In this document: piece by piece, positions 9,679 through 18,471 of the stretch
Layout: each line of letters starts with the position of its first letter
How positions within the stretch are numbered: the first letter of the stretch is position 1
The notes under the pieces: model-generated
Databases searched by the model: none
Told to the model about the DNA's origin: nothing
The model's input: the letters and a program-made list of their open reading frames with translations, nothing else
Assembly (NCBI GenBank): GCA_020436165.1
Contig: JAGQYI010000047.1
Location: 1 to 64,000 of the forward strand
DNA: 64,000 bases
Origin: Cyclobacteriaceae bacterium
GTDB taxonomy: Bacteria > Bacteroidota > Bacteroidia > Cytophagales > Cyclobacteriaceae
Direction of reading: 5' to 3'
Program-made: the position numbers and the translations under genes

Positions 9679-10608
9679 TTAGTTGATCAATTTATTGCCT
9701 TTCAAAAACTCTTCTGTTTTCATTCGCTTTTTGCCTTGCATCTGCAATTCTTTAATTAGTACAGCCCCATTTCCACAACCAATGCGAATAAATGTTTTAT
9801 TATCAGATTGCAATTGGCCCGGCTTCATTTTCTTGTCAGGCTCCGATTCGGTTTCAAATACTTTAAACTGGTTATCGCCAAATACAGACCACGCAGCAGG
9901 ATAAGGACTTAGCCCACGTACAAAATTATGCACCGTAGCAGCGGACCACTCCCAGTTGATCTCACAGGTTTCTTTATACAGTTTTGGTGCAAACTTCATA
10001 TTCTCAACTTGTAGTTGAGGCTGAGGTACAACTTTTTCAGACTGAATAAGTTTCACAGTTTTTACTACCAGTCCGGCTCCTTTTGCCATAAGGCGTTCGT
10101 ACAATGAACCGACATTGTCGTTGGGATGTATTGGCTCTTTTTCCTGCAACAGGATATTGCCCGTGTCGATCTCGTGCTGAAGAAAGAAAGTAGTGACGCC
10201 TGTTTCAGTTTCTCCATTAATTATGGCCCAGTTGATGGGAGCCGCTCCGCGGTACTGAGGCAATAAGGAAGCGTGCAAATTAAATGTGCCAATGGGGGGC
10301 ATGTTCCAGACTGCTTCGGGCAGCATTCGAAATGCAACTACAATTTGCAAATCAGCCTTTAGGCTTTCAAGTTCTTTCAGAAACTCATCAGATTTAAGAT
10401 TGGTGGGCTGCAAAACATGCAAACCATGAGCAACGGCAAATTCCTTTACAGGAGAGACTGCAAGTTGTCTTCCCCGGCCCTGCGGCTTGTCTGGCGCAGT
10501 AATAACTCCAACAATGTTCAGTCCTTCGTTTACCAGCGCTTCCAAAGAGGCAACCGCAAATTCGGGTGTACCCATAAATACGATCCGCAAATCCTTTAAC
10601 TCCTTCAT
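9679..10608 (-). CDS. fmt: methionyl-tRNA formyltransferase
   Basis: A 309-residue protein from the ATG at 10608. The frame can be extended to 10683, but the extra 25 residues precede the conserved start (LRIVFMGTPEFAV) and overlap a promoter motif. The catalytic formyl-transfer motif NLHASLLPQYRGAAPINWAI is present, followed by a C-terminal tRNA-binding OB-like domain. It formylates Met-tRNAfMet in the cytoplasm. First gene of the minus-strand run with folA; divergent from the FtsX-like gene. Confidence 0.96.
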   Translation of the reverse strand: MKELKDLRIVFMGTPEFAVASLEALVNEGLNIVGVITAPDKPQGRGRQLAVSPVKEFAVAHGLHVLQPTNLKSDEFLKELESLKADLQIVVAFRMLPEAVWNMPPIGTFNLHASLLPQYRGAAPINWAIINGETETGVTTFFLQHEIDTGNILLQEKEPIHPNDNVGSLYERLMAKGAGLVVKTVKLIQSEKVVPQPQLQVENMKFAPKLYKETCEINWEWSAATVHNFVRGLSPYPAAWSVFGDNQFKVFETESEPDKKMKPGQLQSDNKTFIRIGCGNGAVLIKELQMQGKKRMKTEEFLKGNKLIN

Positions 10609-10614
10609 TGGCTG

Positions 10615-10622
10615 CAAAGCTA
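10615..10622 (-). promoter_or_regulatory. candidate -7 element for fmt
   Basis: TAGCTTTG fits the Bacteroidota -7 consensus TAnnTTTG and is followed by CAGCC. It lies 6 nt before the ATG at 10608, so a transcript would be nearly leaderless. No good TTTG is seen 19-21 nt upstream, so this is supported by one box only. Confidence 0.4.
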
Positions 10623-10716
10623 ATTTATAATTGGTTGCCACGAAGGGTTGCAGTATAAATTCACAGGTACTTGCCTGAGCCATGTGTATTCCCTACTTTG
10701 GTATGCAACAAATCAA

Positions 10717-11919
10717 ATGAACTTACCTTATTTCATATCCAATCGAATAAGCACGCCCAAAGCCGGTACTTTTTCATCCACCATTCATAAGGTGGCTATT
10801 TTTAGTATTGGCATTGGTTTAACCGTAATGATATTGGCTTTTGCCATTATGCAAGGCTTTAAAAATACAATCAAAAACAAGATATATGATTTCAGCGGGC
10901 ATATTCAGATTACCAAATATGTTAGTGCCAATGCCTACAATGAGAACCCATTAAAACTGCCCGACACCCTGCATTTGGATGGCATAAAGAACATAGTTCC
11001 GTTTGCGTTCAAAGCGGGATTGCTGCAAACAAATGAAGAGGTGGAAGGAGTTGTTTTTAAGGGAGTAGGAAGATCGTTCGATTCAACTGAATTTAAACAA
11101 TATTTAAAGGCAGGCAGATTTATACACTTTAAGGATAGCAGTTATTCAACGGAAGTTATTATCAGCAGGCATTTGGCCAATCGGCTGAAACTGAAAGTAG
11201 GAGGTTCTTTGATCATGCATTTTTTTCAGGATCCGCCACGAGCGCGTAAGCTAACTATTGTTGGAATTTACGAAACCGGCATGGAGGATTTTGATAACAA
11301 AATTATGGTGGGTGACATTGGCCTGGCTCAAAGATTGAATGATTGGGCCGATGGCTATGCCGGTGGATTTGAAGTATATGTAAACAATGTTGATCAAATA
11401 GATGCAGTACAACAGCGGTTGTACGATACCTATGGATATGATTATTATGTGCAGAAGACTAGCCACAAGTTCTTGCAGGTGTTTGAGTGGTTATCGCTTA
11501 TTGATAATAATGTGAATATTTTGTTGTTTATGGTACTCTTTGTGGCCTCCTTCAATATGATATCCATTATTCTTATCCTGATCCTTGAGCGAACACCTAT
11601 GATTGGTACATTAAAAGCCCTGGGTGCTCAAAATGGCCTAATCCGCAAAATTTTTGTGTATAACGGAATGCAGCTTATTGTTAAAGGTTTAATTGTTGGC
11701 AATGTATTGGGTTTGGGCTTGGCGCTTCTGCAGTGGAAGTTTAAGTTCATTACTCTTGATCCTTCTAATTATTACATGGATTATGTGCCCATCGAATTTA
11801 ATTTCTGGATTTTGATTTTGTTGAATCTCCTGGTGATGGGGCTTGTGTCAGCTATTCTTATCTTGCCCACACTTTTTGTTTCAAGAGTTGAGCCCATTAA
11901 GGCAATAAAGTTCGATTAG
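10717..11919 (+). CDS. FtsX-like ABC transporter permease (LolC/LolE type)
   Basis: A 400-residue membrane protein from the ATG at 10717; the upstream frame adds 23 residues with no membrane logic. One transmembrane helix lies near the N-terminus (VAIFSIGIGLTVMILAFAIMQGF). A periplasmic MacB-like domain of about 200 residues follows, then three helices at the C-terminus with the FtsX-domain pattern ERTPMIGTLKALGA between helices 2 and 3. This is the topology of lipoprotein-releasing permeases (LolC/E). The ATPase partner is not adjacent. Convergent with the mannosyltransferase gene, overlapping by 4 nt. Confidence 0.9.
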   Translation: MNLPYFISNRISTPKAGTFSSTIHKVAIFSIGIGLTVMILAFAIMQGFKNTIKNKIYDFSGHIQITKYVSANAYNENPLKLPDTLHLDGIKNIVPFAFKAGLLQTNEEVEGVVFKGVGRSFDSTEFKQYLKAGRFIHFKDSSYSTEVIISRHLANRLKLKVGGSLIMHFFQDPPRARKLTIVGIYETGMEDFDNKIMVGDIGLAQRLNDWADGYAGGFEVYVNNVDQIDAVQQRLYDTYGYDYYVQKTSHKFLQVFEWLSLIDNNVNILLFMVLFVASFNMISIILILILERTPMIGTLKALGAQNGLIRKIFVYNGMQLIVKGLIVGNVLGLGLALLQWKFKFITLDPSNYYMDYVPIEFNFWILILLNLLVMGLVSAILILPTLFVSRVEPIKAIKFD

Positions 11920-12710
11920 GCAACCTGCTGTTCAACTTCAGCTATTTCCGAAGTTTTTTTTTGAGGATATTTCTTGAACCAGCTGCGGATCTTTAATTTC
12001 ATCACTCCGAATACGGCCTCTTTAAAAATGCCTTTTGACATTTTAGATTGTCCTTTGGTACGATCGGTAAATATTATAGGTACTTCTTTTATCTTAAAAC
12101 CGTATTTCCAGGTTTTGAATTTCATTTCTATCTGGAAGGCATACCCAATAAAACGTATATGGTGGAGGTTAATGGTTTCAAGAACTTCACGCTTAAAACA
12201 TTTAAATCCTGCTGTTGTATCCCGTATTGGCATCCGTGTAATAATGCGCACATACATGCTGGCAAAATACGACATCAGCACCCTTGACATTGGCCAGTTA
12301 ACCACATTTACTCCGGTAACATAGCGAGAACCAATTGCGAGGTCGTAGCCTTCGTGTGCGCAAGCATGGTAAAGATTGATCAGATCTTCCGGATTGTGTG
12401 AGAAGTCGGCATCCATTTCAAACAGGTACTCATAGCCTTTGTCAATACCCCATTTAAACCCGGATATGTAGGCGGTGCCGAGCCCTAACTTGCCATTGCG
12501 TTGCAAAATAAAAATCCGCTCCGGCTTTTCCTTCATTTTTGATTTTACAATATCAGCGGTACCATCAGGAGAATTATCGTCAACTACCAAAATATCGAAA
12601 GCATGACGTAACGATAGCACCACATCAATAATGTCGGCTATGTTTTCCTTCTCGTTAAAGGTTGGTATTATAACAAGTGAGTTGTTCAAATGAAGTTGTT
12701 TAAGCTTCAA
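11916..12710 (-). CDS. polyprenol-phosphate mannosyltransferase-like GT2 enzyme
   Basis: A 264-residue family 2 glycosyltransferase. VIIPTFNEKENI opens the GT-A fold, with VVDDNSPDGT and the metal-binding EMDADFSH (DAD) following; later come GSRYV and the DTTAGFKCF segment typical of the DPM1/polyprenol monophosphomannose synthase group. There are no C-terminal transmembrane helices, as in DPM1-only forms, but a basic tail is present. It would transfer mannose or a related sugar from a nucleotide sugar to a polyprenyl phosphate at the inner membrane. Confidence 0.92.
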   Translation of the reverse strand: MKLKQLHLNNSLVIIPTFNEKENIADIIDVVLSLRHAFDILVVDDNSPDGTADIVKSKMKEKPERIFILQRNGKLGLGTAYISGFKWGIDKGYEYLFEMDADFSHNPEDLINLYHACAHEGYDLAIGSRYVTGVNVVNWPMSRVLMSYFASMYVRIITRMPIRDTTAGFKCFKREVLETINLHHIRFIGYAFQIEMKFKTWKYGFKIKEVPIIFTDRTKGQSKMSKGIFKEAVFGVMKLKIRSWFKKYPQKKTSEIAEVEQQVA

Positions 12711-12818
12711 AAATAAATGTATCTGATTATCTTTTAGTTAATTTAACAATTTTTATCACCATGTTAAATTAGCATTAATTTCAATTTAAAATTGTCTAGT
12801 AATTTTACCTAAGAAGGT

Positions 12819-12826
12819 TAGATTTG
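12819..12826 (+). promoter_or_regulatory. candidate -7 element for the guanidine-hydrolase pair
   Basis: TAGATTTG followed by CAGCCC matches TAnnTTTG and shares the extended TTAnnTTTGCAG pattern with the elements before fmt and the 20493 peptidase gene. It lies 20 nt before the GTG start at 12847. The nearest upstream TTG is 24 nt away, longer than the usual spacing. Confidence 0.45.
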
Positions 12827-12846
12827 CAGCCCAAACTAACCGAGTA

Positions 12847-13761
12847 GTGATTCAACCAAGTATTAAAAATGAGACCGCCCGTTTGCGTAAGGTTGTGCTG
12901 GGGCTGGCAGATGATTTTGGAGGGGAACCGGCACTTGACGAAGCCTACGACCCTAAATCGAAAGAACATATTAAGAAGGGTACATTCCCAACGCAGGAAG
13001 ACGTTAGTCGTCAGGTAAATACCCTGGAAAACGCACTTCGCAAATACAACGTGGAAATTTACAGGCCAAACGATGTTAAAGGGGTTAATCAGATATTTGC
13101 CCGTGACATTGGTCTGGTAATAGACAACAAGTTTATTGTTCCTAATATTATTGAGGAGAGGCAGCAGGAAGTAGATGCCCTTGAAAATATTATTAGAGAA
13201 ATTCCTGAAGAAAATCTGTTAAGATCACCGGAAAGTGTTCGAATGGAAGGTGGAGATGTGATGCCCTGGAACTATGTAATTTTTGTGGGGTATTCCAAAG
13301 ACGATGATTTCTATACCTACAAAGTAAGCCGCACAAATGAGGAAGGAGTGGAGTTTCTTAGGGAGAACTTTCCTAACCGTAAAGTAATTGCTCTTGAGCT
13401 AACCAAATCGGATGAAGATCCGCGTAAAAATGCGCTGCATTTAGATTGCATTTTTCAGCCTATCGGTACCGATAAAGCAATTGTTTTTAAAGATGGGTTT
13501 AAATACGAGGCGGATTACCTCAAGATTGTGGATTACTTTGGAGAGCAAAATCTTATTCATATCACCAGGGAAGAAATGTATCGAATGAACTCTAACATTT
13601 TTTCGATAAGCCCGGAAGTTATAATCTCTGGAGCTTCGTTTACTCGATTGAACGGTATATTAAGAGAAATGGGCTTTGTGATTGAAGAAGTTGATTATGA
13701 TGAAGTAGCTAAAATGGAAGGGCTTTTCCGTTGTTCCACACTTCCACTTGTAAGAGATTAA
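12847..13761 (+). CDS. amidinotransferase/DDAH-family guanidine hydrolase
   Basis: A 304-residue protein of the pentein fold starting at a GTG; no ATG fits and the gene begins right after the promoter-like region. Family landmarks are ARD at 85-87, EGGD at 134-137 (active-site acid), His198 in the ALHLDC segment and Cys296 in FRCST, the nucleophile that attacks the guanidinium carbon. This set is complete. It likely hydrolyses arginine, methylarginine or a related substrate to citrulline or ornithine. It lies 3 nt before ctlX, which has a separate pentein active site, so the two act in one pathway by inference. Confidence 0.88.
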   Translation: MIQPSIKNETARLRKVVLGLADDFGGEPALDEAYDPKSKEHIKKGTFPTQEDVSRQVNTLENALRKYNVEIYRPNDVKGVNQIFARDIGLVIDNKFIVPNIIEERQQEVDALENIIREIPEENLLRSPESVRMEGGDVMPWNYVIFVGYSKDDDFYTYKVSRTNEEGVEFLRENFPNRKVIALELTKSDEDPRKNALHLDCIFQPIGTDKAIVFKDGFKYEADYLKIVDYFGEQNLIHITREEMYRMNSNIFSISPEVIISGASFTRLNGILREMGFVIEEVDYDEVAKMEGLFRCSTLPLVRD

Positions 13762-13764
13762 GCA

Positions 13765-14712
13765 ATGACAAAGACAGCCCAGGTAACCTCAACAATTCTT
13801 ATGATAAGGCCGGTGGCCTTTCGGATGAATGAGCAAACAGCGGTAAATAATTATTATCAACACAAAATCACGGATCTTACTGCGGACGAAAAACAGGAAA
13901 AAGCACTTCAGGAATTTGATGAGTTCGTAAATAAGCTTCGGAATGTTGGTGTAGAGGTAATTGTGGCAAATGATACGCTTCAGCCTTCAAGTCCTGATTC
14001 AATATTTCCCAATAACTGGGTATCCTTTCACGATGACAGCAGAGTGGTGCTGTATCCCATGTTTGCTGTAAACAGGCGGTACGAAAGGCGCATGGACATT
14101 ATTGAGATGCTGTCTGAGCGTGGTTTTGAAATCAACAATATTGTTGATTTAACCCAAATGGAGCAAATGGGTGTGTTTTTGGAAGGAACAGGAAGCCTGA
14201 TTTTGGACAGGCAGCATAAGATAACGTACGCAGCAATTTCGGACAGAACGCATGAGCAGGCAGTTGCTGACTTTAGCTCAAGATTTGACTACACTCCTGT
14301 TGTGTTTCATGCAAATCAAACGGTTGATGGCAAACGCTTGCCTATTTACCATACCAATGTAATGATGTCGATAGCTGAGGATTTTGCCATTATTTGCGCA
14401 GACAGCATTGATGACCCGCAAGAGCGTGAAAAAACACTTAATGCTATAAAGGATAGTGGGAAAGAGGTAATTGAGATATCGGAAGAGCAGGTGACCAATT
14501 TTGCAGGCAACATGCTACAGGTTCAAAATGCAAGCAATGAAGATTATCTTGTCATGTCCACCTCAGCTTATAATTGTCTTACAAAACAGCAAATTGAGCG
14601 TATTGAGAAATATTGCAAAATTTTGCACAGCGATATTGATACCATTGAAACATTGGGGGGAGGTAGCGCCCGCTGCATGATGGCTGAAGTTTTTCTGCCT
14701 AAAAAAGGCTAA
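13765..14712 (+). CDS. ctlX: citrulline utilization hydrolase CtlX-type protein
   Basis: A 315-residue pentein-fold hydrolase. IRPVAFRMNEQTAVNNYYQ near the N-terminus, PDSIFPNNWVSFHDD at about 77-91, LEGTGSL around Glu140, IYHTNVMM with His196, and GGGSARCMM with the probable nucleophile Cys304 match the CtlX group. This enzyme class is linked to arginine/citrulline breakdown. It forms a two-gene unit with the preceding guanidine hydrolase. Convergent with the DnaJ/TPR gene, 2 nt apart, with no clear terminator between them. Confidence 0.88.
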   Translation: MTKTAQVTSTILMIRPVAFRMNEQTAVNNYYQHKITDLTADEKQEKALQEFDEFVNKLRNVGVEVIVANDTLQPSSPDSIFPNNWVSFHDDSRVVLYPMFAVNRRYERRMDIIEMLSERGFEINNIVDLTQMEQMGVFLEGTGSLILDRQHKITYAAISDRTHEQAVADFSSRFDYTPVVFHANQTVDGKRLPIYHTNVMMSIAEDFAIICADSIDDPQEREKTLNAIKDSGKEVIEISEEQVTNFAGNMLQVQNASNEDYLVMSTSAYNCLTKQQIERIEKYCKILHSDIDTIETLGGGSARCMMAEVFLPKKG

Positions 14713-14714
14713 CA

Positions 14715-15767
14715 TCATTCACAAACGGATGCAAGCTCATCCGGATCGATAAGAACTCCCTGCCGTTCTGAAAAACGAAGGTATTCGCAGGCTAATTGTT
14801 TTTGCCCAAGGGCTAAATATGCTTTTCCTAATTGGAAAAGTGTTTTCCCATGAAAGGGATTTTCTTGCAGAACCCTTTTAAAGTCTTCAACCGCTTGTTG
14901 ATACCTACCAAGATTCTGATAACACAACCCCCTGTTGTAATAATTGGCCAGGTTTACGGAATTGCCGGAAAGCAGGTAGGTGTATAGTTCTTCTGCCTCA
15001 TTAAACTTGCCCATGTTATTTACATAAATCGAAGCCAAAATCTCGTAAACCGTATCTTTATTATAGTTATAAGCCAGGCTGTTATTAAAAGCTAATTCTG
15101 CTTTTTCAAATCGTTCGGAATGCATGTAGGCGGTTCCTTCTAAATAAAAGAGGAGAGCGGTTTGCAGGCTATCAGGGCTATGAGACAGCCCTTTTCTGCA
15201 ATATTCAGCCATGTAAAAATAGGCTCCCAACCGTTGACTTAGTTCAGCGCTTTTTATGGATGCATCAACACTTCTTGCCCCCCAATCGCGAATAGCCAAT
15301 TGGTACAAGCTTATTGCTTTTTCCAACTCATTGTTTTGTTCGGCCATAATGGCTTCATCAAAGTAATATTCCGAAACATAATATTGCATGGCGTAGACAC
15401 CAACTACCACAAACAGGATAATAATAAAAGTGGCTCCCCAGGCTAAAACTTGTGTTTTAGTTGAATACGTTTGTTTTTCCTCGTGTGCCTTTCTGTAATA
15501 ATAGGGAGGAGGTCTCCTTGGCGGAGGTGGTGGGGTAGAGGTAGTACCTGAAACAGAAGTATCGAAAATTCCTAAGTCGTAGCGCGAGCGTTTAATCGGG
15601 TCAGAAAGTGTTTCATATGCCAGGTTGATCAGTTTAATGTATTCTTCACTTCCGGCATCGGTATTTATATCGGGGTGGTGGGTCTGTACAAGCTTACGGT
15701 AAGCTACCTTAATATCCCTTTGGGTGGCACTTGCAGGTACCTGAAGAACTTTGTAGAAGTTTTCCAC
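14715..15767 (-). CDS. membrane DnaJ-domain protein with TPR repeats
   Basis: A 350-residue protein in three parts. A J-domain covers residues 3-65 with the HPD motif at 31-33. A Pro-rich linker leads to one transmembrane helix at about 107-128. A C-terminal region of about five TPR repeats carries patterns such as YNRGLCYQNLGRYQQAVEDF and LFQLGKAYLALGQ. The J-domain should stimulate DnaK ATPase in the cytoplasm, while the TPRs lie on the other side of the membrane. It overlaps dprA by 1 nt and ends the capA-merR-dprA run. Confidence 0.9.
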   Translation of the reverse strand: MENFYKVLQVPASATQRDIKVAYRKLVQTHHPDINTDAGSEEYIKLINLAYETLSDPIKRSRYDLGIFDTSVSGTTSTPPPPPRRPPPYYYRKAHEEKQTYSTKTQVLAWGATFIIILFVVVGVYAMQYYVSEYYFDEAIMAEQNNELEKAISLYQLAIRDWGARSVDASIKSAELSQRLGAYFYMAEYCRKGLSHSPDSLQTALLFYLEGTAYMHSERFEKAELAFNNSLAYNYNKDTVYEILASIYVNNMGKFNEAEELYTYLLSGNSVNLANYYNRGLCYQNLGRYQQAVEDFKRVLQENPFHGKTLFQLGKAYLALGQKQLACEYLRFSERQGVLIDPDELASVCE

Positions 15768-16876
15768 TAGCGTAACTTAAACTTTTTACCAGGTAAAGAA
15801 ACAACGATGTTTTCAAACTCAAGGTTTAAAAGCAGAGTGGCAAGTTTACTTACCTGAATTTGTGATTTCCAACTCAACTCATCTATATGCAATTCTTTGT
15901 CTTTGAGAAGTTGAATAATGCTCCACTCATCATCACTTACGTCTTCCTTTTTCAGGGTTAGCTTAGAAGGTTTCTGGTTCTCTTCTTCTTTAGCTTCCCA
16001 ACCCATAAAATAGGCAATATCATTGGCTGAAGTAACTAATTGAGCAACGTTGTTTCTTATCAGGTAATTGCAACCTTCAGAAAATTTATTTGTCAAATTG
16101 CCAGGAATGGCAAATACTTCTCTGTCATAGTCCTGGGCCAGACGAGCAGTAATTAGTGCACCACCTTTAGCACCCGCTTCTACTACCAACGTAGCATCTG
16201 ACAAACCAGCTATAATTCGATTCCGGGCTGGGAACCTGGCAGGATCAGCTTTTGTGTCCAGCGGATACTCGGTAAGCAGGCCACCAGTTTCCTGCATTTC
16301 AGTTGCAATTTTTTTGTGCAGCGATGGATAAATAATATCCATTCCTGTAGCCATAACAGCGTAGGTGGGCAGCCCGTATTTTAAAGCAGCTTTATGCGCT
16401 TCAATATCTATTCCGTAGGCTAGTCCTGAAATAATTACAGGTTTATAAGGAGCCAGCTCCTGCACAAATGTTTCAACGTTTTGCTTGCCTTCTTTTGTGG
16501 CCTGACGCGTACCTACAATCGCAATATGCTTCTTGTTATTATCTGGTAGTTTTCCTTTTACATATAATATGGCCGGGGCATCAAATACTTGTTTAAGCCG
16601 GGTAGGATATTCCTTATCGGTGTAAAAAAGAAGTTGAATATTTTCTTTTTCTGACCTTTTTAAGATCACTTCAGCTTTTTCAAGTGCTTCTTTGCCGTGC
16701 TTAAGTATGCTTTCAGAAATAAGTTTTCCTACACCGGGTATTTTTTCGAGCTTCCCTTTAGGGGTAGTAAAAACTGCCTCGGCAGAACCACTATAACTTA
16801 CAAGGGATTTGATAAGCGCGTTGCCAATGCCGGGAATTTGCGTAAGTGCAAGCTGGTGAAGCCTGGAGGGGTTCAT
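15767..16876 (-). CDS. dprA: DNA-processing protein DprA
   Basis: A 369-residue protein of typical length. An N-terminal helix-hairpin-helix region (IPGIGNALIKSLV, IPGVGKLISESI) is followed by the DprA Rossmann core with IVGTRQATKEG, SGLAYGIDIEAH, FPARNRIIAGLS and GGALITARLAQD. A C-terminal winged-helix domain ends KKFKLR. DprA loads RecA on incoming single-stranded DNA in natural transformation. It starts 1 nt after merR and overlaps the DnaJ gene by 1 nt, so the genes are translationally linked. Confidence 0.96.
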   Translation of the reverse strand: MNPSRLHQLALTQIPGIGNALIKSLVSYSGSAEAVFTTPKGKLEKIPGVGKLISESILKHGKEALEKAEVILKRSEKENIQLLFYTDKEYPTRLKQVFDAPAILYVKGKLPDNNKKHIAIVGTRQATKEGKQNVETFVQELAPYKPVIISGLAYGIDIEAHKAALKYGLPTYAVMATGMDIIYPSLHKKIATEMQETGGLLTEYPLDTKADPARFPARNRIIAGLSDATLVVEAGAKGGALITARLAQDYDREVFAIPGNLTNKFSEGCNYLIRNNVAQLVTSANDIAYFMGWEAKEEENQKPSKLTLKKEDVSDDEWSIIQLLKDKELHIDELSWKSQIQVSKLATLLLNLEFENIVVSLPGKKFKLR

Positions 16877-16877
16877 T

Positions 16878-17213
16878 TTACAATTGCTCCTTCAGATTGA
16901 GCAGAAACTGGCGAACATTTCGTAATGACTCAATGGCATCCATTTTGTTTTGAAGCTCTTCGGGATTTTTCTTAAGCATTTCCTTGGCTCCGGACAGGGT
17001 AAAACCACGTTCTTTAACCAGATGGTAGATCAGCTTTAATTTTTCAATATCAGCTTTTGTATATTGTCTGTTGCCCTTTTTGTTTTTCTTAGGGTGAAGA
17101 ATAGAAAATTCACTTTCCCAAAATCTGATTAACGATGTGGCTACTCCAAATTTGTCAGCAACTTCGCCAATGGTAAAATAAATTTTCTCTATTTCTTTCT
17201 CTATGTAGGGCAT
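16878..17213 (-). CDS. MerR-family transcriptional regulator (short)
   Basis: A 111-residue protein: the MerR winged-helix domain (residues 10-80, FTIGEVADKFGVATSLIRFWESEF, GNRQYTKADIEKLKLI) and a short coiled-coil dimerisation helix, with no effector-binding domain. This compact form is common in Bacteroidota next to M23 peptidase and dprA genes. It lies 9 nt after capA. The target promoter is unknown. Confidence 0.92.
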   Translation of the reverse strand: MPYIEKEIEKIYFTIGEVADKFGVATSLIRFWESEFSILHPKKNKKGNRQYTKADIEKLKLIYHLVKERGFTLSGAKEMLKKNPEELQNKMDAIESLRNVRQFLLNLKEQL

Positions 17214-17222
17214 GTTAATGAA

Positions 17223-18398
17223 TTAATCGTGAAGATAAAAAATATTCCCTGATTCGTCAACAGATACTTGACTTTCAGGGAAATCTTCTTCACTTAATTT
17301 TTTAATAAGCTGTATTACTTTGCCACTTGGATCGGGAACAGGCGTTCCGGCTCCTTTTTGAATAGCCGGTTCAATTTTACCATTTAAAAACTCTCCTTTA
17401 TTATTTATTTTAATTATAACGATCGGTGCTAAACCATTATCGCCACGCAAATTAAAACGTCCATACGTACAGAAATTACCCAGGCTATAAACAATAAATC
17501 TGTTTTTATACACTTCAATGGCCCTGGGCACATGGGGGCCGTGACCAATTAACACATCTGCTCCGGCATCTATCATGGTGTGAGCAAATTTGTATACATT
17601 GCCTCGGTTCTCTCCATAGAAATACTCATTCTTCCTGGGTACGTGGGTGTACTTTGCTCCTTCGGCACCCCCATGAAACGAAACAATAACGATATCGACC
17701 AATGAATCCAGATGCTGCACTACTTTTCTGGCAGAATCAAGGTTATTAATACTTGGGGTGCCCACATTGGGAGCAAAGGCAGCAAAGCCATATTTCATAC
17801 CATCTACTTTAAAAATAGTAAATGGTTTTATGCTATTGCCCGCAAAATTTATTTGAAGGCTATCGAGCACTCTAGAGGTATTTTTTCTTCCTGTCAGGCC
17901 AAAGTCGCCTGCATGATTATTAGCAACACTTACCAAGTTGAATCCCGCTTCTTTAACCCTTGCAGCCATGTATTCAGGGCTTCGGAAAATGTAACATGCT
18001 TTTGGGTTTTTGCAGGTTTTGTGTTCACCCCCTTCATTCAAAATAGTTCCTTCAAGATTTCCAAAAAGGATGTCCCCTCCCCTAAGTAGGCTATCCACCT
18101 CACGCAATTGATATTTACCCTCGTTAGGCGGTAAATAGCTTTCTTCCGGGTAGTTGGTTCCAAGCATCATGTCACCTACCGCAGTAATAAGAATGGTGTC
18201 TTTTAAAACTCTGTGAGCAACTATTTCTACTGAATCCTGTGGCGTTTCGGTTTCAACAATAAGTGTGTCATTAGGTAGTACAATAGCAGGAATGGTGTCT
18301 GCTTTTATTTTGCTGGTTGTGGTTGTGGCCAGCTTTTGGGTCTTGCAGGAAAAAGTAAGAACAACTACTGCTAAGAGTAGGATGGAAAACTGGCGCAT
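17223..18398 (-). CDS. CapA-family (PgsA-like) metallophosphoesterase-fold protein
   Basis: A 391-residue exported protein. The signal peptide ends V-L-T-F-S-C, a non-canonical lipobox that may still make it a lipoprotein. The CapA domain spans residues 70-330, with AVGDMMLG, LFGNLEGTI, ANNHAGDFG, VSFHGGAEG and GADVLIGHGPH marking the metal-binding loops of this calcineurin-like fold. The family is named for poly-gamma-glutamate capsule synthesis, but no capsule genes are nearby, so the real role may be envelope-related. First gene of the capA-merR-dprA-dnaJ run; its leader is an 18-bp palindrome. Confidence 0.9.
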   Translation of the reverse strand: MRQFSILLLAVVVLTFSCKTQKLATTTTSKIKADTIPAIVLPNDTLIVETETPQDSVEIVAHRVLKDTILITAVGDMMLGTNYPEESYLPPNEGKYQLREVDSLLRGGDILFGNLEGTILNEGGEHKTCKNPKACYIFRSPEYMAARVKEAGFNLVSVANNHAGDFGLTGRKNTSRVLDSLQINFAGNSIKPFTIFKVDGMKYGFAAFAPNVGTPSINNLDSARKVVQHLDSLVDIVIVSFHGGAEGAKYTHVPRKNEYFYGENRGNVYKFAHTMIDAGADVLIGHGPHVPRAIEVYKNRFIVYSLGNFCTYGRFNLRGDNGLAPIVIIKINNKGEFLNGKIEPAIQKGAGTPVPDPSGKVIQLIKKLSEEDFPESQVSVDESGNIFYLHD

Positions 18399-18416
18399 GC
18401 AAAAATTAATTTTTGC
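18399..18416. promoter_or_regulatory. perfect 18-bp palindrome over the capA leader
   Basis: GCAAAAATTAATTTTTGC reads identically on both strands. It fills the space between the candidate -7 element (18418-18425) and the capA start codon at 18398. A dimeric repressor site over the transcription start is the simplest reading; a short 5' hairpin in the mRNA is the alternative. Confidence 0.5.
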
Positions 18417-18417
18417 G

Positions 18418-18425
18418 CAAAGCTA
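18418..18425 (-). promoter_or_regulatory. candidate -7 element for capA
   Basis: TAGCTTTG matches TAnnTTTG 19 nt upstream of the capA ATG. A clear TTTG box at the right spacing is not seen. Confidence 0.4.
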
Positions 18426-18471
18426 AACTATTAACCGAAATGATTAAAACTAAGTTATCAGCTTAGGAAGA

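Noticed and set aside
10609-10683. Longer N-terminus for Fmt
   Set aside because: The extra 25 residues are not family-like and overlap the -7 box; the ATG at 10608 sits at the conserved start.
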